A stretch of 42,711 bases of DNA from JBBDJB01 sp040880125. Lineage in GTDB: Bacteria; Planctomycetota; Planctomycetia; Pirellulales; JBBDJB01. The stretch covers positions 1 through 42,711 of the forward strand of contig JBBDJB010000014.1 in NCBI GenBank assembly GCA_040880125.1. Direction: 5' to 3'. The notes beneath the pieces are model-generated. The model ran no database searches and was not told where the DNA came from. It was given only the letters and a program-made list of their open reading frames with translations. Made by a program: the position numbers and the translations under genes. Of this stretch, positions 26,368 to 35,089 are shown in pieces (the stretch's first letter is position 1; the number at the start of each line of letters is the position of its first letter).

Positions 26368-27732
26368 TCATGCCGTGGCCGGTTGCAGGGTGGGTTCGCC
26401 AAGGGCGCCAGCGATCGCCTCACGAGCTTCCGTTTCGGCTTCGTAGGAGAACTTCACGGCGAAGGTCACAAATGAGCAGCAGGTGACAATCGCTCCAAGT
26501 ACAAGCAGTGCCGTTGGCCAAGCGATCGACTCCGCCTTAAACAGGAAACCGGCGGCGACGGCGCCGGCGTTTCCACCCGCGCCAACAATTCCCGCAACGG
26601 AGCCGAGTGCCTTTTTGTTGATAAATGGCACGACGGAATACGTTGCGCCTTCGGACATCTGGACGAACAGGCTGAAGACGATCAGCGCCGGAATCGCCAG
26701 CGCGAGTGTGGTCATCTGCGAAAAGAGGATCAGAGCCAATCCCTCGCAGAAGAGCACGAGGAACAGCCATTTGACGCGACCGGACAGGCCCCATCTTTGA
26801 CCGCACTTGTCGCCGAAGGCCCCGCCAACCGTTCGCGCGAAAATATTCATCAATCCAAACAGGCTCGCAATCAACCCGGCAGTTTTGACCGCCTGGATCG
26901 AGTCCATTTGTTTGAACGAGTCGAAATAGTCGACAAAATAGAGCACGGCGACGTTGTTGATCGTCAGCTCGATGCCAAAGCAGGCGCCATAGATCAAGAA
27001 CAGGGCCCAGACACGATGGTCTTTGCAGGCGTCCAGAAACGACCCGTTGACGGACTTTTTCCCCGGCATTCGTCCCTGGGCACGCAGGTCTGTGAAATTA
27101 CCCTCGGGAGTGTCCTGTGTCAGGAAAAAATAGGCAGCCCCCGTCAGAGCGCACATCAGCCCCGCAATGAACATTGATGCCCGCCAACCGGCCGCATCGC
27201 TAAAGCCGAGCGCGCCGACAAACAGCGCGAAAATCAGCGGCATCACCAACTGCGTCACTCCGCCGCCTAGATTGCCCCAACCGGCCGAGGTTGCGTTGGC
27301 CGTGCCGACACAGTTCGGCGCGAACATCACCGACGTGTGATACTGCGTAATGACGAACGATGCGCCGATGACGCCGATGGCGACGCGAAACAGAAGAAAC
27401 GACGTATAGTCGTTTGCCAGTCCGATCGCCATCACCGGAACAGAACCGATAATCAAAAGCCACGTGTAGGCCAGCCGCGGGCCGATCCGGTCGCATAGCC
27501 AGCCGATGAACAACCGGGCCAGCACGGTCACGGCCACCGAACCGATAATGCACCACCCAACCTGCGACTTGGTCAGGTGCATTTCCTCGCGTACGACGTT
27601 CATCAGCGGCGCGATGCCGAACCACGCGAAGAAACACAGAAAGAAGGCGAACCAGGACATGTGGAACGCCCGCATTTGTGGAGTCGAGAAATCCCACAAT
27701 TTGATATGCTTTGCCTTTCGATTCGATTGCAC
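26368..27732 (-). CDS. NarK/NasA-type nitrate/nitrite MFS transporter
   Basis: A 454-residue, 12-helix MFS protein of the nitrate-nitrite porter family. The nitrate signature is seen twice: 'SAGWGNLGGGVTQLVMPLIF' in the first half and 'GIVGAGGNAGAVAAGFLF' in the second. The MFS loop motif is in 'FIGWLCDRIGPRLAYT'. Single arginines in helices 2 and 8, which bind nitrate in this family, are plausible in 'VTVLARLFIG' and 'NIFARTVGG'. It starts with GTG at 27732; a GGAAG lies about 8 bases upstream. First gene of the nitrate operon, with 29 bases to the nitrite reductase start. It imports nitrate and/or nitrite across the inner membrane. Whether it also exports nitrite cannot be told. Confidence 0.93.
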   Translation of the reverse strand: MQSNRKAKHIKLWDFSTPQMRAFHMSWFAFFLCFFAWFGIAPLMNVVREEMHLTKSQVGWCIIGSVAVTVLARLFIGWLCDRIGPRLAYTWLLIIGSVPVMAIGLANDYTSFLLFRVAIGVIGASFVITQYHTSVMFAPNCVGTANATSAGWGNLGGGVTQLVMPLIFALFVGALGFSDAAGWRASMFIAGLMCALTGAAYFFLTQDTPEGNFTDLRAQGRMPGKKSVNGSFLDACKDHRVWALFLIYGACFGIELTINNVAVLYFVDYFDSFKQMDSIQAVKTAGLIASLFGLMNIFARTVGGAFGDKCGQRWGLSGRVKWLFLVLFCEGLALILFSQMTTLALAIPALIVFSLFVQMSEGATYSVVPFINKKALGSVAGIVGAGGNAGAVAAGFLFKAESIAWPTALLVLGAIVTCCSFVTFAVKFSYEAETEAREAIAGALGEPTLQPATA

Positions 27733-27965
27733 GACCTTGCTTCCCTCACCCCGCCTTCGATTGGGCCGCTGTCATGACAGACCAACGCGGTTCCCCCGCG
27801 GCCCTCAGTATTTGAAGCGGCTGCCGATTGCAGAGCATGTGCCAAGCCAAGCGACGTCGCCGGTTTCTTCGGAATGCCGAAGTTAAATGCGGGCTTGATT
27901 CGGATTCCTCCGGACGTCTCGCACTATGGGCGCGCAGACACTGCCCGTTTCATTGGCAGACGGCT

Positions 27966-27987
27966 GCTATCGGCGATTCCCGATAGC
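27966..27987. promoter_or_regulatory. 22-bp dyad in the nitrate control region
   Basis: Arms GCTATCGG and CCGATAGC are perfect 8-bp inverted repeats around the 6-base centre CGATTC. The size and position suit a dimeric regulator, most likely the FixJ-like protein encoded next to it. Binding is inferred. Confidence 0.5.
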
Positions 27988-28064
27988 GAGAATTCACTGG
28001 AAATCAGGACCGCTGTCGCCATTGGCCGGTTTTGGCGCTCGACTTGCTCTAGCAGCGACAGGCA

Positions 28065-28099
28065 CTGTTGCGCTGCCACTGCCTGTTGCGCTACCACTG
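28065..28099. repeat. Two-copy 18-bp tandem repeat upstream of the sensor kinase
   Basis: CTGTTGCGCTGCCACTG (28065-28081) recurs 18 bases later as CTGTTGCGCTACCACTG (28083-28099), one mismatch in 17. It ends 49 bases before the kinase start. It may be a paired regulator site or just a slippage duplication. Confidence 0.5.
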
Positions 28100-28148
28100 C
28101 GCCGATGCTTGCGGAGGGCGGCCCTCCTTGGCGATTGAAGGTTGATCG

Positions 28149-29753
28149 ATGGAACGGAGCGAAGAGTCGCCCCAAGTGCCCGGTGTTCGCTGCTTGTCTC
28201 ACGAGCCCGAACAGCTTACGGAACAGATCGTTCGCAGATACGTAGCTGTTCTCGTGGCGGTCGCGTTGCTCGTGATTGTGGATCAGGCCGTCATTCAACC
28301 GCTGCTGATTCGCCTGAACTTCTACGCACCTGTGATCAATGTTGCCGGTCGGCAACGGATGCTCAGCCAGAAGCTTACTAAGGCGGCGCTGGCCATGGAG
28401 TCAGCGGCGAACGCAGATGCCGCACTCGCCCACCGAGACGAGCTCGCCACGGCACTTGCTCAGTGGTCAGTGGCTCAACACGGGCTGATCCATGGAAGCG
28501 CCGAGTTGGGAATTCCCGCTACGGGCTCGACCAACATCATGGCGGCGTTTGAACGAATCACGCCCCACTTCGAGGCGATGCGCGACGCCGCTAGATCCAT
28601 TGCTATGGCCAAGCGAGGTGAGGATGCGTCGATCGACTCCGCGGTTCGCGTGATCCTCGACCACGAACCGCAGTATTTGCCGGCGATGGATCACATCGTC
28701 GGACTCTACGAAGCCGAGGCGACTCGGCAGGTTGCGTGGCTCCGTCTCTCTGGATTCACGGTTATGGCGGCAATGCTCGTGTTGTTACTGGGGGTGGGCC
28801 GGTTCGTACTCCGCCCTGCCACCAGGACGATTCAGAAGCAGATCAGGGAACTGACGCTCAGCCAACGAGGCTTGTCGCAGGCCCGTGATGAACTGGAGGA
28901 TCGGGTTCGAGCCCGCACACGTGAATTGCGCGCCGCAATCTCCGCGCTTCAGTGCGAATTCGCCGAGCGTCAACGGGTGGAAGAACGTAATCAGCAGTTG
29001 TCGCTACAGCTATCGCACGCATCCCGCATAACAGCAGTCGGGCAATTGGCCACCGGACTGGCCCACGAGATCAATCAGCCGCTCTCGGCGATCGCGCTGT
29101 ACGCGGAAACCGCCGAGATGGTGCTTACCAAAGATGCGCCGAAACTGGACGAGGCCCATTCCGCGATTGCGCGGATCAAGCAGTCAGCCTTGCGCGCAGG
29201 TGCCTTGGTGCGGAGCCTGCGCAGATTTGTGCGGTCCGGAAATCCGGAGCGGGCCGATGTTAATCTGGGCGAGTTAATCGACGAAGTCTGCGAACTGTGT
29301 CACGGTGCCGTTACGGACGCCAATACCACCATGCGCGTTGATGTGTCAGCCGAACTGCCACCGGCTTGCGTCGACCGCATCCAATTTCAGCAGGTGCTGT
29401 TGAACTTGATCCAGAACTCGGTGCAGGCGATGCAGACGGGCGCTTCAACACATCGAGAAATTACGATTTCGTGTTGTGTTGAAGACGAATTGCTGTGTCT
29501 GGAGGTAGCAGACACCGGCCCCGGATTTCTCTGCGAGAGCGCGGAGTCCGCCCTCCAACCGTTTTTCACGACGAAGAAGGAGGGGCTCGGGATGGGCCTG
29601 GCCATTTGCCGATCGATCATTCGGCGGCATGGTGGTGAATTGACCGCCAGAAATCGAATTGCGGGCGGCGCTTCCGTCGCCTTCACACTACCCGCTTCCC
29701 CACAAGGTGCATATGCTGTCGCCGGCGCAATCGACAGTCTTTGTCGTGGATGA
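28149..29753 (+). CDS. PilJ/NarX-like sensor histidine kinase, probable nitrate/nitrite sensor
   Basis: A 534-residue membrane kinase. Membrane segment 1 is at about 31-50 and segment 2 at about 201-222. The periplasmic part between them has 'VINVAGRQRMLSQKLTK' (63-79), which matches the PilJ-type domain and resembles the nitrate-binding P box of NarX/NarQ. A coiled coil follows (about 230-285), then the FixL/NtrB-type core: 'GLAHEINQPLSAIALYAE' with His306, N box 'NLIQNSVQAM', 'DTGPGF' and 'GLGMGLAICRSII'. It starts at the ATG at 28149 with AAGG 7 bases upstream. Its end overlaps the regulator gene start by about 40 bases, so the two are coupled. Divergent position next to the nitrate operon supports nitrate sensing; ligand not proven. 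Confidence 0.88.
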   Translation: MERSEESPQVPGVRCLSHEPEQLTEQIVRRYVAVLVAVALLVIVDQAVIQPLLIRLNFYAPVINVAGRQRMLSQKLTKAALAMESAANADAALAHRDELATALAQWSVAQHGLIHGSAELGIPATGSTNIMAAFERITPHFEAMRDAARSIAMAKRGEDASIDSAVRVILDHEPQYLPAMDHIVGLYEAEATRQVAWLRLSGFTVMAAMLVLLLGVGRFVLRPATRTIQKQIRELTLSQRGLSQARDELEDRVRARTRELRAAISALQCEFAERQRVEERNQQLSLQLSHASRITAVGQLATGLAHEINQPLSAIALYAETAEMVLTKDAPKLDEAHSAIARIKQSALRAGALVRSLRRFVRSGNPERADVNLGELIDEVCELCHGAVTDANTTMRVDVSAELPPACVDRIQFQQVLLNLIQNSVQAMQTGASTHREITISCCVEDELLCLEVADTGPGFLCESAESALQPFFTTKKEGLGMGLAICRSIIRRHGGELTARNRIAGGASVAFTLPASPQGAYAVAGAIDSLCRG

Positions 29754-30384
29754 TGATCCCGATATGCGCGACTCGCTTGATATGCTGATCCAAGCGATGG
29801 GTTACCGCGCGCGCACCTACAGCTCATCCGACGACTTCCACGAGAGATACGAGCCCGTCGCGCGCGCTTGTCTGATCCTGGACGTAAAGATGCCGCGCCA
29901 GAATGGCCTGGAGCTTTATGAACGGCTGATTCGAGAGAAGAAGCGCTTGCCGGTCATTTTTATCACGGCGCATGCCGACGTAAGCATGGCCGTGGCCGCG
30001 ATGAAGACCGGCGCGATTGAATTCCTCGAAAAGCCGTTCGACCGCGCAACGCTGCAGGATCGCATTGAGGCAGCTCTCCGCCTTGATACACAATGGCGCC
30101 AGCAGGAGTCGGCCTACGACGAGATCGACGCGAAAATCGGCAAACTTTCACAGCGAGAAATGGAAACACTTGAGCTGGTAATTGCCGGACACTCGAACAA
30201 GTCGATGGCAGATGTGCTCTTTATCTCCGAGCGGGCCGTAGAAATGCGGCGATCGAACATGCTGCGCAAGCTCGATGTCGGTTCGACTGCCGAGCTGCTT
30301 GATCTCGCCATCACGCACCGCGTGCTGTCGGAAGTACGGGACGCGGCCAGGTCGGAAACTTTCATCTCCGATCGACCGACGTAG
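29713..30384 (+). CDS. FixJ-family response regulator (receiver + LuxR-type HTH)
   Basis: A 223-residue regulator. The receiver has 'VFVVDDDPDMRDSLD', phosphoacceptor Asp57 in 'CLILDVKMPRQNGLE', Thr in 'FITAHADVSMAV' and Lys in 'FLEKPFDRATL'. The last of these is typical of FixJ/TodT proteins. The C-terminal HTH has 'LSQREMETLELVIAGHSNKS' and 'RAVEMRRSNMLRKLDV'. The ATG at 29713 is preferred because AAGG lies 5 bases upstream and the protein begins directly with the receiver strand; a start at 29659 would add 18 unrelated residues. The gene overlaps the kinase gene. It probably activates the divergent nitrate operon when nitrate is present. Confidence 0.93.
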   Translation: MLSPAQSTVFVVDDDPDMRDSLDMLIQAMGYRARTYSSSDDFHERYEPVARACLILDVKMPRQNGLELYERLIREKKRLPVIFITAHADVSMAVAAMKTGAIEFLEKPFDRATLQDRIEAALRLDTQWRQQESAYDEIDAKIGKLSQREMETLELVIAGHSNKSMADVLFISERAVEMRRSNMLRKLDVGSTAELLDLAITHRVLSEVRDAARSETFISDRPT

Positions 30385-30828
30385 CGGCCATCTGCTGCAT
30401 CACACACTGTAGCTGAATGCGTGAGAATGCAGACCTGCCCTGGCGAGGTTGAATGGCGCCACGACGGCGTATTTCAACCGGCTGCTAGTCCCTTGCGCGC
30501 GGCATTTGCGCCGCGCGCCGGTGATCGCCGCAGCGGTATCTCCAATTCACACCGTATTTCGCTAATTAGGACGGCCGCTACAATGTACGGACTGCGTTGA
30601 CGGCGGCGACCCAGACGGCGCAACCTGTTCACCGTCCAATGCAAAAAACGCTTGCCGACTGTGAACTGACGTAACGGCATGCAGACTTGAACAGAGATAC
30701 TTAAGTTGACGGTAGTGGCCAGAGCAGCTGTCCCATAGCTGCGACGCGCATAGGTGCGGGACCGTTTAGAAATAGCTGCGTAAGAAGGGTTGAAAACGAA
30801 GCCAGCACAAGCGGGCTCCACTGCGTAA
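30385..30828. other. Intergenic stretch between regulator and transposase relic
   Basis: About 440 bases without a recognisable gene. It contains one strong GC-rich hairpin (30495-30518). The part next to the transposase gene may be the end of the insertion element, but I cannot find matching terminal inverted repeats. Confidence 0.4.
30495..30518. terminator. Strong GC-rich hairpin downstream of the regulator gene
   Basis: GCGCGCGGC and GCCGCGCGC form a perfect 9-bp stem with loop ATTTGC, about 110 bases after the regulator stop. No T-tract follows. It could end the two-component transcript or belong to the nearby mobile element. Confidence 0.4.
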
Positions 30829-31434
30829 TCATGCCGCTTTTCGGTAGTAGTGCTTCAGCAACCCGCCCAGCCGCTGGCGGCAAGCAATCTGGGACAACGG
30901 GAGGTTGCCCGAGTTCTCTCCGCGCTGGAGACCCTCCTGGTTCTGCTGTACTAGAGGGAGATTGTCTTTCGATTGGTGCGGTCGTTCGTGGTGATAATAG
31001 TCCAGATACTCGCGGCACAAAACGTCCATGTGCTGCGCGCCGAATATCACGAAGTGATCGAGACACTCCTGCTTGATCGACTGCACGAACCGCTCCACGT
31101 AGGCGTTCGGCGCGCGGAATTGCGTCTTCAGCACCTTCACATGCCTCCGGCGGAGCGCGTCGTCAAACACTTGAGTAAACGCGCCGTCGCGATCGCGCAT
31201 CAGCCGAGCGACAGGTAAGCCCTCCTCGCGGGCTTGGTCCACGAACGACTCGGCCTGGGCCTCGATCCACTCCGCGTTCGGCTGGTACGTCGTCGGCGAC
31301 AGGATCACCCGCCGCGTTTTGACATTCAAAAACTCCAGCACAAATGCCTGGCGAATCCCCCTCGCGGTCATTACCTTGCGGCTGAAGAAATCGCATTGCC
31401 ACAGAGACGCGGCCTGACAGAAGCCTGTGGGCAC
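30829..31434 (-). mobile_element. Integrase-core transposase, 5'-truncated (copy 1)
   Basis: A 201-codon frame with an rve-type integrase core. The likely catalytic acids are Asp in 'LWQCDFFSRKV', Asp in 'LMRDRDGAFTQVFDDAL' and Glu in 'YVERFVQSIKQECLDHF'. The C-terminal part 'REYLDYYHHERPHQ' is typical of IS3/IS481-type transposases. The N-terminal DNA-binding half and a proper start are missing; a shifted relic 'DEGVSWEFIGAYYVP' lies upstream to about 31530. Compared with copy 2 at 42.2-42.6 kb it lacks two codons (NMNAYVERF there, NAYVERF here). The exact family is not assigned. Probably inactive. It is in the same orientation as copy 2, about 11 kb away. Confidence 0.82.
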
Positions 31435-31692
31435 TGAAACGTGGCTCTAAAGCCGCTCCCCTCGAATGTCGACCGATGGGGACGTAATACGCCCCAATGA
31501 ACTCCCAGGACACGCCCTCATCAAGCACTAGAATGGCGGCGTATCAGGAGTCCCTACCGGCGGGGCAATTCATGTGTCGTCGGACGGCTGTGCGGCGTGC
31601 GGTTGCTTAGCGGACAGCGCCGGCTCAACCTAGCGCGGAAGGGGTGAATTGAGCACGTCGCTGACGCTTCGGCGTTTATTTGGTTAGTGGTA

Positions 31693-33720
31693 TCACCCAA
31701 CGTCCATGAACTTGATCAGGACGAAAGTGACATCATCGTCCTGTCGCGCTTTGCCTCGGAAGTTATGCAAGTCGGCTGCGATGGCTGCCGAAATCTCCTC
31801 AGCCGAACTCTTGGCATTGGTGCGAATCACTTCTTGCAGGCGATCCTTGCCGTAAGCTGCTCCTTCGCCATCCTGGCTTTCCCATAAGCCGTCCGTGCCG
31901 ACAAGCAGAATCTGACCCGGCTGACATCGTTCCAGCGTCGCGTCCTCGTACTCCTCCTGTTCGACGATCCCTAGCGGCAATCCTCCGGATTCCGGCAGAT
32001 CCATGAATTGGTCTTGCGCGGGATCGTAAACGATCGGCGCATCATGGCCGGCGTTGGCTAGTCGCACTCGCCGCTTCGCCGGATCGATGACCAGCAGCAC
32101 CATGGTCATAAACCGCTCGCCGCCCGTGTCCTTAACGAGCAGTCGATTGACGTGCGTGAGCCATTGTCCGAGAGATCCTTCCTCGCCGGCGCGGCTGCGC
32201 AAGATTCCTCTTGCCGTGGCCATTAATAGTGCGGCGGCGATGCCGTGTCCCATGACGTCGCCGAGCACCACCACTAGCTCGTGCGACGGAGTTTCATGCA
32301 ACTCAATGAAATCGTAGTAGTCGCCGCCGGTCTCGTCGCAGTAGGTGCTGTGACCGGCGACATCCAGACCCGCTATGTTCGGGGGCTGACCAGGTAGCAG
32401 CTTTTGCTGGATTTCCATCGCCAGCTCCAGCGATTGCCTCAACCGCATCCGGTCCTTGAGACCGGCGGACATCCGGCGCAACTCGCCCGAAAGCTGAACG
32501 AACTCGAGATGCCCGCCGATATTCACCGGTTCATCAAACTCTCCGCTTCCGATTCGACGAACGGCGGCAGCCAGTCTCGTTACCGGCCGAACCATGCTGC
32601 TAGACGCGACTAGGCCCAAAAACAGCGTTGCCAGCGCAATGGCTCCGCCAATCGCCCATGCCTGGCGCCGCAGCCTCGTAACACCCGAAGTGATCTCCGA
32701 GTCCGGCACGATGACGGCTAACCGCCAATCGAGTCCCCATGAATTTTCCAACGGTCGGATGTCGATGCGGTAGTCGATCCCTTCCGAGTTGACTTCGAAC
32801 ACTTGCGGCGCATCGACGGCAGAGAACGATTGCACCTTCCGCGCCGCGTCTGCAATGAGCGGATGGTCAGCACCGGCGGATGCGATCCGCCCTCCGTCTA
32901 CACCGACAACGGCGATGTCAGCGGAAGTGCCGATCAGATTTCCGTCACGGCCAACCAGCATTGACTCGGCCGATTCAAAGGTCTTGGCTTCCTTTAGGAA
33001 GCGGGATACGTCGAGCAGGCTAATGTCGGCGTCCAGCACGCCGCGAAGCTCACCTCCCGAATCGTAAATTGGCCGAGCATAAGCGATCCCCAGCGTCGAA
33101 ACATCGCCGCTTCGCCGTACCCAAGCGTAGACGTCGCTCCAGGTTTGATCGTCGGCGGCGAGTGCCGCTCGATACCAGGGACGCTCCCGAGGGTCATATG
33201 CGTACACCCCAAGTTCAGACTCGACCGAGCCGTTTACTCCAACGCGGTATTCGATGATCTGCCGATTGGTGTCAGCATCGCTAATCGCATACTCGAGACC
33301 GAGTTCGCCCGGATAACGGATCATCCAGGTCGCCTCGCCCGAGGGAGTGCCGAACGTTATCGAATTGATCTCCGGATTGGCCGAAAGCTGCCTATAGAGC
33401 ACCGGTCTCCAGTCGCGCAACCGCTGCGGATCGAGCTCTCCCTCCGCAATCAAGATTGCTACGTAATCGGTAACCAACGCCGCATTGCGGAGATAGCCGT
33501 TCGTGGTCGATGCGACCCGAGCGGCCGCCTGCTCCATGACGCGACCGGCTAGCTCGTCGGCCAGGCGATGCCCCTGCCAGGACGCGACCAGGCTGAATGC
33601 GATGACAACAGCCACCACGGGCAGCAGGAACAGAATCGGTCCGCTGTAACGGATAGACGGTAGTCGCATGGTGCCGGGCGAGGCTGGCTCACCACTTCCT
33701 GAGAGCGACAAGAGGGGCAT
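31693..33720 (-). CDS. Membrane SpoIIE-type serine phosphatase with dCache sensor and HAMP domain
   Basis: A 675-residue signalling protein. Membrane segment 1 is at about 28-48. A long extracytoplasmic sensor of dCache type follows (about 50-335), with 'RDWRPVLYRQLSANPEIN' and 'RERPWYRAALAADDQTWSDV'. Segment 2 is at about 350-372, followed by a HAMP domain with 'VRPVTRLAAAVRRIGSGEFD'. The C-terminal PP2C/SpoIIE domain (about 430-672) has 'ETGGDYYDFIEL', 'VVLGDVMGHGIAAALLMA', 'LANAGHDAPIVYD' and 'LLVGTDGLWESQD', with the Asp residues that bind two metal ions. Such proteins dephosphorylate anti-anti-sigma factors; no such partner is encoded nearby. The dCache domain suggests a small-molecule ligand. 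An in-frame ATG at 33669 would remove 17 residues and fits the first helix well; neither start has a strong ribosome site. Confidence 0.9.
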   Translation of the reverse strand: MPLLSLSGSGEPASPGTMRLPSIRYSGPILFLLPVVAVVIAFSLVASWQGHRLADELAGRVMEQAAARVASTTNGYLRNAALVTDYVAILIAEGELDPQRLRDWRPVLYRQLSANPEINSITFGTPSGEATWMIRYPGELGLEYAISDADTNRQIIEYRVGVNGSVESELGVYAYDPRERPWYRAALAADDQTWSDVYAWVRRSGDVSTLGIAYARPIYDSGGELRGVLDADISLLDVSRFLKEAKTFESAESMLVGRDGNLIGTSADIAVVGVDGGRIASAGADHPLIADAARKVQSFSAVDAPQVFEVNSEGIDYRIDIRPLENSWGLDWRLAVIVPDSEITSGVTRLRRQAWAIGGAIALATLFLGLVASSSMVRPVTRLAAAVRRIGSGEFDEPVNIGGHLEFVQLSGELRRMSAGLKDRMRLRQSLELAMEIQQKLLPGQPPNIAGLDVAGHSTYCDETGGDYYDFIELHETPSHELVVVLGDVMGHGIAAALLMATARGILRSRAGEEGSLGQWLTHVNRLLVKDTGGERFMTMVLLVIDPAKRRVRLANAGHDAPIVYDPAQDQFMDLPESGGLPLGIVEQEEYEDATLERCQPGQILLVGTDGLWESQDGEGAAYGKDRLQEVIRTNAKSSAEEISAAIAADLHNFRGKARQDDDVTFVLIKFMDVG

Positions 33721-33825
33721 TGGCCGCCGGCCGACCGCCTATTGCCATCGATTGCTGATGCATAACAAGCTGAGAGGCGACCTCAATCAACGCAGCAAAG
33801 AATCTTTAACAACGTCTGTGAGTCT

Positions 33826-34627
33826 CTATCGCAAACACGTTGTACACCACTGGTCAGGAGCACAGTTGCCGCAGCATGCACCGCGTCCAAAGCGCCAGGT
33901 CAAGCCGGCGCCTACCCAGTAACTGGCGACGCTGGCGGACGTCGTGCCGAACGTGTCGCTTGTGTCGAACATACCGCCCGCGAAGAGATCCAAATCGATG
34001 CCGGGCAGCGCATCCCGTACGCCGATGCCGCCGGTCATGCGATGCTGGTTAATGGCTGCGAACTGCGCTTGAACGTATTCGACGCTCGGCGGAACAACTC
34101 CGCCGACCGACGCACCGGGCAGATCTCGCATGATATTCTCCGCGTAGGCATAGCCCAGGCGGAAACGCACCCGCGCGTTGGGAGCAAACTGCGAGCCGAC
34201 CTGAAACACCCATTGATCGTCATAGATGGCTTGGAAGAAGTCTGCCTCGCTGTATCGCTTGAACAGCACGTCGGCCGCCAGCAGCAGGCGGCCGTCCATC
34301 AGGGCACCGTTGGCGATGCCAAAGCCGAGGTTCTCGGGATGCTCAAAATTGATGTCCTGGAACGGGCCACCTCCGATGCTGATCGCGTCGTCGAACGTGA
34401 AGCTCCTTTTCGTCTGCCAATAGGCGCCGACGGTTGTATAGGTATCGAGTTGATAGGCTGCGCCCAGGCTTCCGCGCAGCGCGTAGTCCGGCATCATCGC
34501 GCTATTGCCAACGAATGGTCCGTCCAGAAAGGATGTTCCGAGGATCAGTGACGCCCCAACCGAGAGCTGATCTGTCAGCTGCATGCCAACTCCACTGATC
34601 ATGTCCAGCGCAACATAGTCGGCCGAA
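33826..34627 (-). pseudogene. OmpP1/FadL-type outer membrane protein, C-terminal part (frameshifted)
   Basis: This frame continues the beta-barrel of the FadL-like porin after the 10-bp duplication. It reads 'YVALDMISGVGMQLTDQLSV', 'PDYALRGSLGAAYQLD', 'YWQTKRSFTFDD' and 'ENLGFGIANGALMDGRLLLA', then 'FRLGYAYAENIM' and ends 'YWVGAGLTWRFGRG'. Such strands and the terminal 'GLTWRF' fit the OmpP1/FadL/TodX family, which takes up hydrophobic compounds. A Cys-rich tail 'ACCGNCAPDQWCTTCLR' follows the last strand, which is odd for a porin. As read, it cannot be made from the upstream start. Confidence 0.75.
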
Positions 34628-35089
34628 GTCGGCCGAAGTTCCGTTGGACGCGGGAACATGGCGGAAATCCACTCCGGCGCCGGCATTGGAAACAAACCCC
34701 AACCCGAAAGTGATGGGCATGCCCAGGGCACTTAAATCTTGCGTTACTCCGATATTGCCCAGTGCTGCTCCCTGCAGGTCGGACTTCGCATCGTAAGGGT
34801 CGATTCCGAGCAGCGGCAGCGGCACCGGCTGCGAGATATTGTACGTAGCTTCCGCCCAGCCGCCGCCGAAGGAGAATTGGGTTCCGCGGAATTGAGTAAG
34901 CGTTGCCGGATTTCCGTTAATTGCGGACTGCAGATCTTGCGGCAGCGCGAGGCTCACGCCCGCCATTCCACCGGAAGCCGGCATCATCATGTTGTGCAGC
35001 TCGACTCCGAACGACTGGGCCATCGCGGGGCGGGCCGCGACCACCAGGAGCACCGCCGCGACGAAAGCGGAAACACGGTCGGCACGCAT
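34502..35089 (-). pseudogene. OmpP1/FadL-type outer membrane protein, N-terminal part (frameshifted)
   Basis: The gene starts at the ATG at 35089, with GGAG 6 bases upstream. It has a signal peptide (MRADRVSAFVAAVLLVVAA, cleaved after PAMAQ). The mature protein begins 'SFGVELHNMMMPASGGMAGV', then 'SALGMPITFGLGFVSNAGAG'; the 'GxGxxSNAGAG' segment resembles the hatch region of FadL-like channels. The correct frame is lost at the duplicated GTCGGCCGAA (34618-34637). After it the frame reads an unrelated Trp-rich tail until 34502. Deleting one 10-base copy restores 'NGTSADYVALDM' and one protein of about 417 residues. Confidence 0.78.
34618..34637. repeat. Perfect 10-bp tandem duplication that frameshifts the porin gene
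   Basis: GTCGGCCGAA occurs twice in a row (34618-34627 and 34628-34637). Ten bases shift the frame by one. With one copy, the porin frame is open from 35089 to 33826. Confidence 0.85.

Larger units (their letters stand above)
27733..28148. promoter_or_regulatory. Divergent control region of the nitrate operon and its two-component genes
   Basis: A 416-base region without a gene, between the nitrate transporter (minus) and the sensor kinase (plus). It must hold both promoters. It contains a strong dyad (27966-27987) and a two-copy 18-bp tandem repeat (28065-28099). I cannot place -35/-10 boxes with confidence. Confidence 0.6.

Noticed and set aside
27966..28099. Short repeats as a CRISPR array
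   Set aside because: Only one dyad and two tandem units with no spacers; no cas genes in the window.
28055..28105. The tandem repeat region as a sigma-54 promoter (GG...GC)
   Set aside because: The GG to GC distance does not match the fixed -24/-12 spacing.
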